Both the position numbers and the translations under genes were made by a program. The notes beneath the pieces are model-generated. The model saw only the letters and a program-made list of their open reading frames with translations. It searched no databases and had not been told where the DNA came from. 64,000 bases of DNA from Oscillospiraceae bacterium (GTDB taxonomy: Bacteria > Bacillota > Clostridia > Oscillospirales > Ruminococcaceae), in contig JAAWDH010000041.1 in the NCBI GenBank assembly GCA_022793675.1, forward strand, positions 62,001 through 126,000, in the 5' to 3' direction. Shown in pieces: positions 33,165 to 42,543 of this stretch (position 1 is its first letter; each line of letters begins with the position of its first letter).

Positions 33165-34094
33165 ATGACATTGGCAGTTTCACGGCAGGACGAAGGGGTC
33201 CGCAACAAGATCCGCACTTCTGCCAGCGACAAGCGTTTTTACTTCACCGTCAACTTGATTTTAGGGCTGGTGACGCTGATTGTGCTGGTGCCGCTGATTT
33301 TCATCGTCATGGCGTCCTTCTCGGCGCCGGAGGCGGTCAATTCGGGCAAGGTGCTGCTCTGGCCGGTCGATTTTACGCTGGACGGCTACAAAGCGGTTTT
33401 CAAGCATAAGCTGCTGGGGGTTTCTTACCTGAATACTTTTTTCTACACGATTGCCGGCACGGCGGTCAACATCTCCATGACGATGATCGCCGCCTATCCG
33501 CTGGCGAGGAAGGATCTGCCGTTCAAGGGCGTCATCCTTTTCCTGTTCACCTTCACGATGCTGTTTTCAGGCGGCACCATCCCCACCTACATCCTGATGG
33601 GGCAGCTGCACATGATCAATACCCGCTGGGTGATGATTATCCCCGGGGCCATCAGCGTCTACAACATGATTATTGCCCGCACCTTTTTGCAGAACATTCC
33701 CGGCGAGCTGGAAGAGGCGGCCACCATTGACGGCTGCAGCGATTTCCAATACTTTTTCCGCATCGCCCTGCCGCTCTCCGGCACGGTAATTGCGGTGCTG
33801 ACCCTCTACTACGCCGTGGCGCATTGGAATGATTATTTTACAGCGTTCCTTTACCTGAGCAAGCGGGAATACTACCCGCTGCAGATTGTGCTGCGCGAGG
33901 TGCTGATTGCCAACTCTGTTTCGGCCAACGATATTGCCGATATGGACGCCGAAACGATGCTGGCCCGCCAGGGCATGAAGGATCTGCTGAAATATGGGCT
34001 GATTATTGTTTCCAGCGCCCCGATCCTAGCCCTTTATCCTTTCGTCCGTAAGTATTTCTTAAAGGGCGTCATGATTGGCGCGCTTAAGGGATAG
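33165..34094 (+). CDS. Sugar ABC transporter permease, LplC type
   Basis: 309 residues from the ATG at 33165 behind GGGGGG. Six membrane helices; the EAA loop is LEEAATIDGCSDFQYFFRIALPL. It would pair with the LplB-type permease. No ATPase is encoded here, as is usual for this class, which relies on a shared MsmK/MsmX-like ATPase elsewhere. Confidence 0.92.
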   Translation: MTLAVSRQDEGVRNKIRTSASDKRFYFTVNLILGLVTLIVLVPLIFIVMASFSAPEAVNSGKVLLWPVDFTLDGYKAVFKHKLLGVSYLNTFFYTIAGTAVNISMTMIAAYPLARKDLPFKGVILFLFTFTMLFSGGTIPTYILMGQLHMINTRWVMIIPGAISVYNMIIARTFLQNIPGELEEAATIDGCSDFQYFFRIALPLSGTVIAVLTLYYAVAHWNDYFTAFLYLSKREYYPLQIVLREVLIANSVSANDIADMDAETMLARQGMKDLLKYGLIIVSSAPILALYPFVRKYFLKGVMIGALKG

Positions 34095-34142
34095 ATTGTC
34101 CGTCCGGCGGCTCCGGCCGCCCAACCAAAGGAGGAAAACCCT

Positions 34143-35813
34143 ATGAAAAAACGAATTCTTGCTGCGCTCGTATTAGCTGCAATGGCCGCGTCGGCAATGG
34201 CGTCCTGCAATAACAATAACGGCGGCTCGTCCGCCGGCGGCAGCACCCCCGCTTCCCAGGGCAGCAGCCAGTCCGGCGGTCCCTCTGCCGGCAGCACCCT
34301 AAGCCCTGTGGGTGAATACCCCCTTTCGAGCGAGACCCAGCCGCTGTCTATCCTGATGGCCCCTTATTACACGGTTGAGGATTACGACACCAACGCCCTG
34401 ACCCTGCTGGCTGAGGAAGCGCTGAACGTGGAATTTGAATTTGTCTTCCTGCCTTCGACCGACCCGGACGACAAGCTGGCCATTATGATTTCCTCCGGCG
34501 AGGAGCTGCCCGACGTTGTCAACCACAGCATGAATATGGCGACTTGCTACCGCTATGCCCAGGCCGGCGCTTTCCTGCCTCTGAATGATTATTATGAGAC
34601 AAGCTCGGTTTACGCCAAAAAGAACGCCGACGACCACCCGGAATTCGGCATCATGGAAGCAATCACCAGCCCTGACGGCAATATTTATACCCTTTATGGG
34701 TTCACAAAGAATAACCATGATGAGATGATGTACAAGCTGTGGATCAACCGCACCTGGCTGAAGGATTTGGAGCTGGAGATGCCGACGACGACCGCGGAGT
34801 TTGAGGCTGTGCTGGAAGCCTTTAAGACCCGCGACCCCAACAGCAACGGCGTCGCCGACGAAATCCCGCTGGCGGGCGCGACCGGCTGGAGCGAAGACCC
34901 CACCATCAACCTGATGAACGCCTTTGTGTTTGAGACCGGCAAAACCGACCGGCTGATCATCGGCCCTGACGGCAAGCTTTCTACGACCTATTTACAGCCC
35001 AACTACAAAGAAGGCCTCAAGTATATGCACGGGTTAGTGGAAAAGGGGCTGCTTGACCCTGTCACCTTTACCCAGGACGACAGCCAGCTGCGCGCGATGG
35101 TTGACGACCAGGAAATCGCCAAGGTTGGGGTATTTGCCTTCTCCTCCATTACCCTGCTGGACGTCAATACCAGCAAATGGATTGACGATTACGCGCCGAT
35201 GCCCCCGCTGACCGGCCCTGATGGGACGCGCAATTCCTCTGTTACCCTGATTACAGCCGCGCCGCAGTGGCATGTAACCAAAAACGCCCGCAATCCTGAA
35301 CTGGCCTTCCGCGTCGGCGACTGGTTCGCGAACCCCGAGCTGTGGAACACCGAGCGCTATGGCGTCGAAGGGACCGATTGGGAAAAGAACCCTGAGGACC
35401 CCACCGGTCTGGTTGTCAACGAAATCCACAACATCTGGGCCACCGACCAGAACAGCCATTGGCACACCAGCCATCCTAAATATTACTATGACGAGATGAC
35501 CACCTTCATCCCCGGCTATGAGGAAGACCATTGGCGCAACCGCATCCGCACCGCGATTGCCGAATACGCCAAGGCACGCCCCGACGACAGCGAGATCATC
35601 GGCAACCTGGTTTACACTGATGAAGAGCTGGATCAGATCAGCGAAATTAGCTCCACCCTCTCCACTTACGTCAAGGAATGCAAGACCCGCTTCATCACCG
35701 GCGATATGGATATCGACGGCGAATGGGACGCCTTCCAGAAGGAGCTGCAGAACATCGGCGTTGAAAAGCTGCTGGAAGTCTCCCAAAACGCCTGGGACCG
35801 TATGCACCAGTAA
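34143..35813 (+). CDS. Sugar-binding lipoprotein, LplA type
   Basis: 556 residues, a typical length for LplA-type solute-binding proteins. A lipoprotein signal ends at the lipobox MASC (Cys22), followed by Asn and Gly/Ser-rich linker. Body motifs such as LWINRTWLKDLELEMPTT and DPNSNGVADEIPLAG are characteristic of this family, the latter a possible calcium loop. It captures the oligosaccharide for the two permeases upstream. The sugar is not predictable, though the downstream sugar-acid genes hint at a uronate-containing glycan. Confidence 0.92.
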   Translation: MKKRILAALVLAAMAASAMASCNNNNGGSSAGGSTPASQGSSQSGGPSAGSTLSPVGEYPLSSETQPLSILMAPYYTVEDYDTNALTLLAEEALNVEFEFVFLPSTDPDDKLAIMISSGEELPDVVNHSMNMATCYRYAQAGAFLPLNDYYETSSVYAKKNADDHPEFGIMEAITSPDGNIYTLYGFTKNNHDEMMYKLWINRTWLKDLELEMPTTTAEFEAVLEAFKTRDPNSNGVADEIPLAGATGWSEDPTINLMNAFVFETGKTDRLIIGPDGKLSTTYLQPNYKEGLKYMHGLVEKGLLDPVTFTQDDSQLRAMVDDQEIAKVGVFAFSSITLLDVNTSKWIDDYAPMPPLTGPDGTRNSSVTLITAAPQWHVTKNARNPELAFRVGDWFANPELWNTERYGVEGTDWEKNPEDPTGLVVNEIHNIWATDQNSHWHTSHPKYYYDEMTTFIPGYEEDHWRNRIRTAIAEYAKARPDDSEIIGNLVYTDEELDQISEISSTLSTYVKECKTRFITGDMDIDGEWDAFQKELQNIGVEKLLEVSQNAWDRMHQ

Positions 35814-35881
35814 GAATAGGCGCAAACCAGTCGGGGCGGGCCGCGGCTTGCCCCGGTTGCCGGCTATAGGAGTGATTTGAA

Positions 35882-36673
35882 ATGAAATTCCCGTTAAACC
35901 ATGACCTGCACTGCCACAGCGTCCTTTCCGAGTGTTCGTCCGATCCCGAAATGACGGTAGAACGGATCCTTCGCCATGCCGAGGAACACGGCTACAGCGT
36001 CCAGTGCATCACCGACCACCTCTGGGACGCAGCCGTCCCTGGCGCCAGCAAATGGTACGCCCCGCAGGATATTGCCCATGTCAAGCAGTCCCTTCCCCTT
36101 CCCAAGTCGGATAGTGTTAAGCTTGTTTTCGGCTGCGAGACGGAGTATGTAGGCGGCAGCGGCGTTGCGATTGCCCCTGAACACTATGATGAGTTTGATT
36201 TTATTGTCATCCCGCCCAACCATTTCCATATGGTCGGCCTGACCCGCCCGCGGGAGGTAGATACTGAGGAAAAAGCGGCGGAACTGTTCACGGCCCGTTT
36301 AGAGGAGCTGTCCGCGCTGGATCTGCCTTGGAAAAAGGTGGGGATTGCCCATCTGACCTGTGGCTTGACCTTCCGCGAAGGGGATTATATGAAGGTTTTC
36401 CGGATCATGGACGAGGAGCGCCTGAAAGCGGCCTTCAAACGTTTCGCTGAAAACGGCGCTGGCATCGAACTGAACTCCGGCAGCATCGGCGGTACCGACT
36501 GGCGCGGCCATATCGACGACGAGCTTCGCCTTTACCGGATTGCCCGCGACATGGGCTGCAAATTCTATTGCGCCACTGACGCCCACCACCCCGCCGAGCT
36601 GGAAACCGAAAGCCTTCGTGAAATTGCCGACCGTCTCGAGCTGACTGACAAGGAGCTTTTCCCGCTGCCTTGA
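35882..36673 (+). CDS. PHP-domain metal-dependent phosphoesterase, paralogue 1
   Basis: 263 residues. HDLHCHSVLSECSSDPEMT supplies the first HxH motif at residues 9-11, TDHLWD the next ligands, FGCETEY a metal-binding Glu, and YCATDAHHP the last. PHP proteins of this size include histidinol phosphatases and small-molecule phosphodiesterases; the substrate here is unknown, but its place in the sugar importer operon suggests a sugar phosphate. A near-copy follows at 36850. Confidence 0.82.
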   Translation: MKFPLNHDLHCHSVLSECSSDPEMTVERILRHAEEHGYSVQCITDHLWDAAVPGASKWYAPQDIAHVKQSLPLPKSDSVKLVFGCETEYVGGSGVAIAPEHYDEFDFIVIPPNHFHMVGLTRPREVDTEEKAAELFTARLEELSALDLPWKKVGIAHLTCGLTFREGDYMKVFRIMDEERLKAAFKRFAENGAGIELNSGSIGGTDWRGHIDDELRLYRIARDMGCKFYCATDAHHPAELETESLREIADRLELTDKELFPLP

Positions 36674-36690
36674 GGTACGGAAGTACAGGG

Positions 36691-36792
36691 GATACGGGAG
36701 TACGGGAGTACGACGCTTTCTGAAGAAAGCTTAGCAAAGACTTTTCATCGCCAAGGTACGTGCCAGCATAAATTTACACGCCTACTGCGTCG
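36691..36792 (+). repeat. 92-bp dispersed repeat, copy C
   Basis: Preceded by TACGGGAG repeated in tandem, then the full unit CGACGC...CATCGCC, a diverged middle and CGCCTACTGCGTCGA. It separates the two PHP paralogues in the same orientation as the genes. Confidence 0.9.
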
Positions 36793-36849
36793 ATAACTCC
36801 GTAACAGGATTGTCTGCCAGTGCAGGCGGTTCGCGGGAGGAGGAGTTTT

Positions 36850-37656
36850 TTGAAATTTGCTGTTAATCATGACTTTCATTGTCATACTTTTTTGTCCAGC
36901 TGCTCGGCCGACCCGGAAATGACGTCGGAGCGTATCCTACGCCATGCTGAGGAAGCGGGCTATGAAGCAGTTTGCCTGACAAACCATCTGTGGGACGCCG
37001 ACGTTCCGGGTGCGAATGCCTATTATGCGCCGCAGGACATCGCCCATGTCAAAAAGGCGCTGCCGCTGCCCCATTCAGATAAGGTGCGGCTGGTTTTTGG
37101 TTGTGAAACAGAATTTTTGGGCGGGGACAAGCTGGCGCTGACGCCGAAACATTTTGAAGAGTTCGGATTTATCCTGACGCCTGTCAACCATTTCAATATG
37201 CTGGATTTTACCCGCCCGGCTTCAGTCAACACAGTGGACGGCGTAGCCGAGCTGTTCACGGCGCGTTTGGAGGAACTTTGCAAGCTGGATTTGCCTTGGG
37301 AAAAGGTGGGGATCCCCCACTTGACCTGTATCCTCACTTTTAAAGATGGGGATTATCTGTCGGTGTTCCAGCGGATGGATGAACAGCGTCTGCGCCCGGT
37401 GTTCCGCTTTTTTGCACAGAAGGGCGCGGGCATTGAGTTGAACGCTGGGACGCTGCGGGCAGAGGGCTGGGAACGCCATAAAGAAGCGGTGCTGCGCCTT
37501 TACCAAATTGCCCGTGACGAGGGATGCAAATTTTATTGCGGTTCCGATGCCCACCACCCCGATGCACTGAACGCGGCGGCGTTGCTGCGGCAGGTAGCTG
37601 ACGTGCTGGAACTCACTGATGCGCAGCGCTATCGGCTGCCAAATTCGTCGTTTTAG
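36850..37656 (+). CDS. PHP-domain metal-dependent phosphoesterase, paralogue 2
   Basis: 268 residues, beginning at the TTG at 36850 with GGAGGAGG upstream; the start aligns exactly with that of paralogue 1 (MKFAVNHDFHCH versus MKFPLNHDLHCH). All PHP metal ligands are kept (HCHT, TNHLWD with Asn for Asp, FGCETEF, YCGSDAHHP). Amino-acid identity with the upstream gene is roughly half, so the duplication is not recent. The Asp-to-Asn change in TDH/TNH could alter metal loading. Confidence 0.82.
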   Translation: MKFAVNHDFHCHTFLSSCSADPEMTSERILRHAEEAGYEAVCLTNHLWDADVPGANAYYAPQDIAHVKKALPLPHSDKVRLVFGCETEFLGGDKLALTPKHFEEFGFILTPVNHFNMLDFTRPASVNTVDGVAELFTARLEELCKLDLPWEKVGIPHLTCILTFKDGDYLSVFQRMDEQRLRPVFRFFAQKGAGIELNAGTLRAEGWERHKEAVLRLYQIARDEGCKFYCGSDAHHPDALNAAALLRQVADVLELTDAQRYRLPNSSF

Positions 37657-37667
37657 CAAAATCTTGC

Positions 37668-37696
37668 TTGACATGGCGCTGCTAATTTGCTATACT
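37668..37696 (+). promoter_or_regulatory. Promoter for the 37732-39070 pair
   Basis: TTGACA (37668-37673), 17-base spacer, TATACT (37691-37696). Confidence 0.85.
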
Positions 37697-37731
37697 AATA
37701 TACGCGAATATGCCGAAAGGAGAGGGGCAGC

Positions 37732-38262
37732 ATGATCCCGCCCAGCCAGCATTCCCAATTATTTTATGATGCCGCCCCTTTGGCAGCACTGCCTTTACTG
37801 GGCCTGCCGATGTTGGGGCTTTCCCTGTCAAATGGGAGAAAACAGCTGCCGCTGCTCTGTGCCCCAGCAGCAGCTTTTCTGCTTTGCGGGCTGTTTTCCG
37901 GCCTGCTGGAAGAAGCCGCTGCCCCATTCTGGCAAATCCTTTCAACCGTTACAGCCTTTGCCGTTGGCTGGTGCTTAACAGCGCCTGTTCTCAAGGCGAG
38001 GGTTTTTGCAGGTATCGGTGCGCTGTTTTTGCTTTTGCCCAACCTGAAAATCTTATCGCTTTTGGCAATGCTGCCAAGCGTGCTGTTGGCTGTCGGCCTG
38101 CACAAGCTCCAGCAGGACCGCAGCCAGGAAAGTAGCGCTTTGCTGCTGACGGCGGCGCTTCTATGCATGACCGGCGCGGGGATTATCGCCAACGTTCCGT
38201 TGCCGCCGGCAGCGCTGGCCTTCGGAGCCGCTTATGCCTGCGCTAACCGGACAAGACAATAA
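37732..38262 (+). CDS. Small hydrophobic membrane protein, unknown function
   Basis: 176 residues with five or six predicted membrane helices (first near 17-35) and hardly any soluble loop; the C-terminus ends in RTRQ. GGAGAGGGG precedes the ATG. I recognise no family. It is 16 bases ahead of the nucleoside phosphorylase gene, and they share one promoter. Confidence 0.7.
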   Translation: MIPPSQHSQLFYDAAPLAALPLLGLPMLGLSLSNGRKQLPLLCAPAAAFLLCGLFSGLLEEAAAPFWQILSTVTAFAVGWCLTAPVLKARVFAGIGALFLLLPNLKILSLLAMLPSVLLAVGLHKLQQDRSQESSALLLTAALLCMTGAGIIANVPLPPAALAFGAAYACANRTRQ

Positions 38263-38278
38263 ATTTCAGGAGAATATT

Positions 38279-39070
38279 ATGACGACAAAAATAAAACAAA
38301 TACTGAATAATATGTATCGGTACAACGCTGAACATATTGCAGCGATGACTTTTGGATTTTCAGAGGACACTGTATACGATGCGCTGATCGTCGCCCCGTC
38401 ATACTCTCCGTATAAGCTGAACGCCGACAGTCGCTTTACCATCAAAGAAACCGGCGGACAAAGCTACTGCACCGGCTATGAGGCAGAAAGGGACGGGCAG
38501 AAAATTGCCTGGATTAAGACCGCCGCCGGCGGCTGCAACCTGCTCGACTACCTGCTGATCTGCGGCGAGCTGCAATTCAAACAGCTGATTTTCATCGGCG
38601 CGGCGGGAGCGCTGAAACCGGATTTCCGCATTGGCGAAATCTGCACGCCGTCCTACTCGGTAGCAGGGACGCTGGCCAACACCTACCTAAAAGACAGCCT
38701 GCGCGATTATGTCCCCTTTGAAAAAATATACCCCGACGCAGAATATACAGATAGTATTATCCAGTTGGCGGCAGCGAATCAAATTGCCATCCGCCGCGCG
38801 TCGGTCTTCTGCACCGATTCGATTGCGATGGAGTACACCCACCTTGACGAAATCCGTGCACTGGGTACCGACCTGATCGAGATGGAAACGTCGGCTTTTT
38901 ACGCCGTAGCCCAGCTGATGGAAGTACCCGCGGCAGCGCTGTTAGTGATTTCCGACAATTCCGCCGCCGGCATACCGCTGGTGGGCAGAAGCGAGGAAGA
39001 CCAGAAGGCTTACGACTACGCCCGCAAAACGCTGCTGATTGACCTTATCGACAAAATTACCAGCAAATAA
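38279..39070 (+). CDS. Nucleoside/nucleotide phosphorylase (PNP/UDP family)
   Basis: 263 residues from the ATG at 38279 (AGGAG six bases before it). LIFIGAAGALKPDFRIGEI is the family GxGG-like motif, and DLIEMETSAFYAVAQL is the substrate-binding MET motif with the ribose-binding Glu. SDNSAAGIPL replaces the usual SDxxxG, near the catalytic Asp. It could act in purine salvage or on 5'-methylthioadenosine-like substrates; the exact specificity is not clear. Confidence 0.85.
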   Translation: MTTKIKQILNNMYRYNAEHIAAMTFGFSEDTVYDALIVAPSYSPYKLNADSRFTIKETGGQSYCTGYEAERDGQKIAWIKTAAGGCNLLDYLLICGELQFKQLIFIGAAGALKPDFRIGEICTPSYSVAGTLANTYLKDSLRDYVPFEKIYPDAEYTDSIIQLAAANQIAIRRASVFCTDSIAMEYTHLDEIRALGTDLIEMETSAFYAVAQLMEVPAAALLVISDNSAAGIPLVGRSEEDQKAYDYARKTLLIDLIDKITSK

Positions 39071-39107
39071 ACGCAGCCCGCGCTGGAAATCCCAGCGCGG
39101 GCTGCGT
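39071..39107 (+). terminator. Hairpin after the phosphorylase gene
   Basis: ACGCAGCCCGCGCTGG and CCAGCGCGGGCTGCGT form a perfect long stem; no T run follows on the plus strand, but TTTATTTG follows on the minus. Confidence 0.7.
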
Positions 39108-39115
39108 ATTGCGTT

Positions 39116-39219
39116 CCGACGCAGTAGGCGTGCAAGTCTGTGCTGACGTGTACCCGGGCGATGAAAAGTCTTTGCTAAGCTTTCTTCAGAAAGCGTCGTA
39201 CTCCCGTACTCCCGTATCC
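39116..39219 (-). repeat. 92-bp dispersed repeat, copy D (inverted)
   Basis: The reverse complement reads TACGGGAGTACGGGAGTACG followed by the full unit and CGCCTACTGCGTCGGAACG. It lies between the convergent phosphorylase and DUF1015 genes. Confidence 0.9.
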
Positions 39220-39228
39220 CCCGTAACC

Positions 39229-40524
39229 TTAGCGTATCTCCCGGCACTCCAGATAATAACGTTTATCCCAGGCTTCGCCCATCGAAAAAGTCTTGCGGGG
39301 CAGCGCGCCCTCCACCGCTACCGTCCTAAACAGCTCCGACTTTTCCATCGCCGGCAGCAGGATGCCCGCCGCGCCCTCGCTGCAAAGCTTCTCCAGCACA
39401 TCGCTGCCATGGATATAATCAATACTTCCGCCGTACTTTTCAAGAAAGCTGTCGAGGAAAACCTGGACGCTTCCCACCGTCAAGCTGTGGGAAGGGCTGT
39501 GGATGATAATTTTTTTCGCTTTACCATCCATCAGCAGAGTAAAGGACTGCTTTTTGGACACTTTTTTCTTGGCGTCAGCCTTTGGCGCTTTCGGAGCGAT
39601 CGCTGCCCAAGCGGTCAACTCCTTCAAAAACAGCTTGTGGTCTATACCGAATAACGCCCGATGCACCGGTTCAAAGGCCAGCGACTCATCGTGAAGGTTG
39701 CAGACTTCCACAAGCATCCACCGCGCCGGGTGGCAGGCGATTTCCTCTGGGCTAAGGGCCGGCTTGATCGCCTCCCAGCAGGCTTTGGCGGCAGCAGCAG
39801 AATGGTTGCCGTCCCCAACCGCAAAAAGGATTGGAGATTTGCGGCTGGTCCCTACACGCTTGTTAAAAGCCGCCGAGTCGGCAAGCTTCGCCAGTGCGGC
39901 GCTGACGCCCTCCCGGTACCGGCTCCCGTCCGCCTGCCAGCCGGCCAGATGGCCGCCGCCCATCATCAGGTCAAAATCATAGCAGCAGGGCATTTCCGCC
40001 TTGCGTTCAGCGAATGGTTCCACCACTGTGCAGTCCGGATCGTCGACAAGCAGCATAATATGGGGCATTTCCAAAAAAGCGCCTTCGCGGATTTTCACCC
40101 GCGGCGGGATCCGGTCAAGCACTGTCCCTTCGGTAGCGCGGGTGAGGCTGCGGCTGTTTGGCTTGTAATCATAGCATTCCAGGTCGAGCACCCCTAAAAG
40201 CCCTTTGCGCACCTGTCCGCTGCGGAGTGTGCGTTCCAAGTAAATAAAGCTGTCGGGACAGCGGTCAAAAATGCCGCCCTCCAGATACCAGCGCGTCGTT
40301 TCCTGGATGGATGCTACTTTCTGTCCAAAGTCCAGCTCCTCCAACAGCGCTTCGGGGAAAATCATATGGTAGGCGCTGGGGTGCCCTTCAGCAAGGGCCG
40401 CCGTTTCCTGCCAATAATCAGGCTGGGCGGTGAACTGGTCGCAGGCCACGACGCTGAAACGCGGCCTTAGGTTTTCCTTAGGGATTAGGATATCCCCTGG
40501 ATAAAAACCGATATTTTTTTTCAT
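39229..40524 (-). CDS. DUF1015-family protein (SerK-like)
   Basis: 431 residues; DUF1015 members are usually 400-430. FAVGDGNHSAAAAK is the conserved ADGHHR-like motif and PARWMLVEVCNLHDE another. In archaea a related protein is a free-serine kinase (SerK), but the bacterial members are mostly uncharacterised. GAAAGGGAG precedes the ATG. It has its own promoter and appears monocistronic. Confidence 0.8.
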   Translation of the reverse strand: MKKNIGFYPGDILIPKENLRPRFSVVACDQFTAQPDYWQETAALAEGHPSAYHMIFPEALLEELDFGQKVASIQETTRWYLEGGIFDRCPDSFIYLERTLRSGQVRKGLLGVLDLECYDYKPNSRSLTRATEGTVLDRIPPRVKIREGAFLEMPHIMLLVDDPDCTVVEPFAERKAEMPCCYDFDLMMGGGHLAGWQADGSRYREGVSAALAKLADSAAFNKRVGTSRKSPILFAVGDGNHSAAAAKACWEAIKPALSPEEIACHPARWMLVEVCNLHDESLAFEPVHRALFGIDHKLFLKELTAWAAIAPKAPKADAKKKVSKKQSFTLLMDGKAKKIIIHSPSHSLTVGSVQVFLDSFLEKYGGSIDYIHGSDVLEKLCSEGAAGILLPAMEKSELFRTVAVEGALPRKTFSMGEAWDKRYYLECREIR

Positions 40525-40569
40525 GTACAGACTCCCTTTCGATGGTACAAGATATAACTTCTATAAGAT

Positions 40570-40598
40570 ATTATAGCATATTCCCTTGTCGATTGCAA
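40570..40598 (-). promoter_or_regulatory. Promoter for the DUF1015 gene
   Basis: Minus strand TTGCAA (40593-40598), 17-base spacer, TATAAT (40570-40575). Confidence 0.8.
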
Positions 40599-40663
40599 AC
40601 CCATCCGCAGCCAACAGCGGCAAACTGACTAAAATTGGCCCCCTCCTTGCAGGGTGCATTCTT

Positions 40664-41038
40664 CTAACCTGTCTTCATTTGTAAAATCATACTCGTTTCC
40701 CATAAGCAATACATATTAGAGCTGTCGGCAATAATCAACAGCTCGTCTAGGTCATGAGGATGACGCAGAACCTGCCCTTTTTGCCCATTGGCCGAGGGCG
40801 AAAAGTCAATAAAAAGCTGGGAAGTGCCGCCGTTGTTTACACAGTCGGAAAAATGAAGCAGGCACAAATTGCCCTTTTTATCTATCATCTGTTGGGCGGA
40901 CAATAAAAAATAGGGATATTCTTCTGCATCCAAACCCAAGAATGGCAGAGCAACCGTCTCTTCACGATACTGCCTATTTCATAATAAGCCTCTTTTAAGC
41001 CATCAACATATTGCTGAGCAGGATTTATAATATTTGCC
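40664..41038 (-). pseudogene. Decayed SUKH (SMI1/KNR4)-like gene fragment
   Basis: The longer open part, ending at 40664, encodes LCLLHFSDCVNNGGTSQLFIDF and GQKGQVLRHPHDLDELLIIAD, the strand pattern seen at the end of SUKH/SMI1-KNR4 domains (GGxxxxIDFxPxxxGxxGQV). An in-frame TGA at 40979-40981 blocks the frame upstream, while the adjacent frame reads NPAQQYVDGLKEAYYEIG and then has no sense, so a frameshift near 40970 best explains it. No start codon or ribosome site fits. SUKH proteins are often toxin immunity factors. It sits directly after the LRR gene. Confidence 0.55.
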
Positions 41039-41076
41039 TACTGATTGCCAGAATAAGCGGCGGCAAATACCTGTAC

Positions 41077-42543
41077 TCATTCGTCAAAATAAGAGGCAGA
41101 CGCAAACTGCACAATACCGTTTTTCTCGGCGCGATAGGCCATCTGCGGCAGCAGGCTTGGAATATCGCAGCCTTCAGCCAGCGAAGTGTCGACATAAATC
41201 GTTGACAGCTTTTTCATCGTCCCCAGGGTTTCTGCGCCCTGAAGCCCCGGCAGCCCCCAAATTTCCAAGCCCCAGCCCTTATAGCCGGCAAGCCCTGTCA
41301 GGTCGGTGACCTTGGTGTCGGCAATTTCCAGCGACCCCAGTTTTTTTAGGCCCTTGATCAGCGGCAGCGCATCATTGCCGATCAGCGTACCGTTTAACAT
41401 CAGCGTATTCAGCCGCGTAAGCCCTGCAATCGGCGTCAGATCGGAAATAGGGTTGCCGTTTAAGCTTAAAAAGCGCAGGTTGTCAAGGCCGGCAAAAGGC
41501 GTGAGGTCGGATATGTAATTGCCCCGCATCGCCAGCGACCGCAGCCGTTCCCGCCCGGGGATGGAAAGCAGGAAATCGGCGCTGTGCAGCCCCTTGCCCA
41601 CTGCGCTGTACTCCCTCAAGGGTTTCGGCTGCGTTTCGCCGTCAAGGCCAGGCTGTTCAAACGCCGGCTGTTCACCGGCGGGCAGGATAAAATCTAACGG
41701 CGTAAAGGCGGGATTTACCCTCTTAATGATACTCGGCCAGTCAAAGGGAGGAGGCGGGCGGCGTTCAATCACTTTGACGTTTCTGTCCAGGCAAGATGCC
41801 ATATAAGACATTGGCCAAGCATTGCCCATCTTGGGGGCGGCATATTGGGGGCGCACCGCCAAAACGCTGCAGCCGCCGGCTTCGTTTAGGGCGGCAAAGC
41901 AGACCTGGCCGCTTTCGGCATCCCAGAAATTCCCATACCCCAGCGCTGCTTTGCGAGGGTCAAACAGCACCGCAGGCTCGACGCCCAAACTTTTCAGGAA
42001 AGCGTTGCCGTCCCCATAGAAATCATGGGGATAGCGCTGGCTTTCGGCAATCTCCGCCATCAGGACAAGCTTTAAAAAATTGGTGGTATTGGTCAGCTTC
42101 AGCCAAGGCTTTTCAATTTCCGCCGCTTTGGCAAGCCAGACCGTCGGGTCGTCCGCTGCAAGGTCGCTTTGGCGGATACCAGCATACCAGCAGGGCGTCT
42201 TTCCTCCGGCGGCCAGCAAAAAGCATTGCAGCTTTTCGCCGCCCTGCCTGTTCGTCTTAGGTGAAAAAGACGGCCCCACGAACAAAGGCGGCAGCCGCAG
42301 AACGGGCAGCTCATGAGCCCGCATCAGCGAAATGTGCCGCTCTGCCGGCCAGAGGAAATCCATCGCCCCATAGCTCTCCCGCAGTACCTCCGGCAGGTTT
42401 TTCGGAAGTATTCTGGCATCTTCAGGCTCGATAACCTCCGCTTCCGTGTCTTCGTCTTCGGCCCTCTCGCGTTCCCGCAGCGCCTTGATAATCTGCGGCG
42501 CTGTCAAGTGGTACCAGACGATGCTGGCGGCTTCCTTAGTCAT
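41077..42543 (-). CDS. Cytoplasmic leucine-rich-repeat protein with a SUKH-like N-terminal part
   Basis: 488 residues, no signal peptide or membrane segment. Residues about 45-165 (LPKNLPEVLRESYGAMDFLW, CWYAGIRQSDLAADDPTVWLAKA, LTNTTNFLKLVLMAEIAES) follow the SUKH pattern, an inference by eye. Residues about 350-440 hold internalin-type repeats (LRSLAMRGNYISDLTPFAGLDN, LRFLSLNGNPISDLTPIAGL). The middle and end are unassigned. Its ATG overlaps the SufB-like stop (ATGA), so it is translationally coupled to sufCB. A protein-protein binding role is likely, perhaps immunity. Confidence 0.65.
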   Translation of the reverse strand: MTKEAASIVWYHLTAPQIIKALRERERAEDEDTEAEVIEPEDARILPKNLPEVLRESYGAMDFLWPAERHISLMRAHELPVLRLPPLFVGPSFSPKTNRQGGEKLQCFLLAAGGKTPCWYAGIRQSDLAADDPTVWLAKAAEIEKPWLKLTNTTNFLKLVLMAEIAESQRYPHDFYGDGNAFLKSLGVEPAVLFDPRKAALGYGNFWDAESGQVCFAALNEAGGCSVLAVRPQYAAPKMGNAWPMSYMASCLDRNVKVIERRPPPPFDWPSIIKRVNPAFTPLDFILPAGEQPAFEQPGLDGETQPKPLREYSAVGKGLHSADFLLSIPGRERLRSLAMRGNYISDLTPFAGLDNLRFLSLNGNPISDLTPIAGLTRLNTLMLNGTLIGNDALPLIKGLKKLGSLEIADTKVTDLTGLAGYKGWGLEIWGLPGLQGAETLGTMKKLSTIYVDTSLAEGCDIPSLLPQMAYRAEKNGIVQFASASYFDE

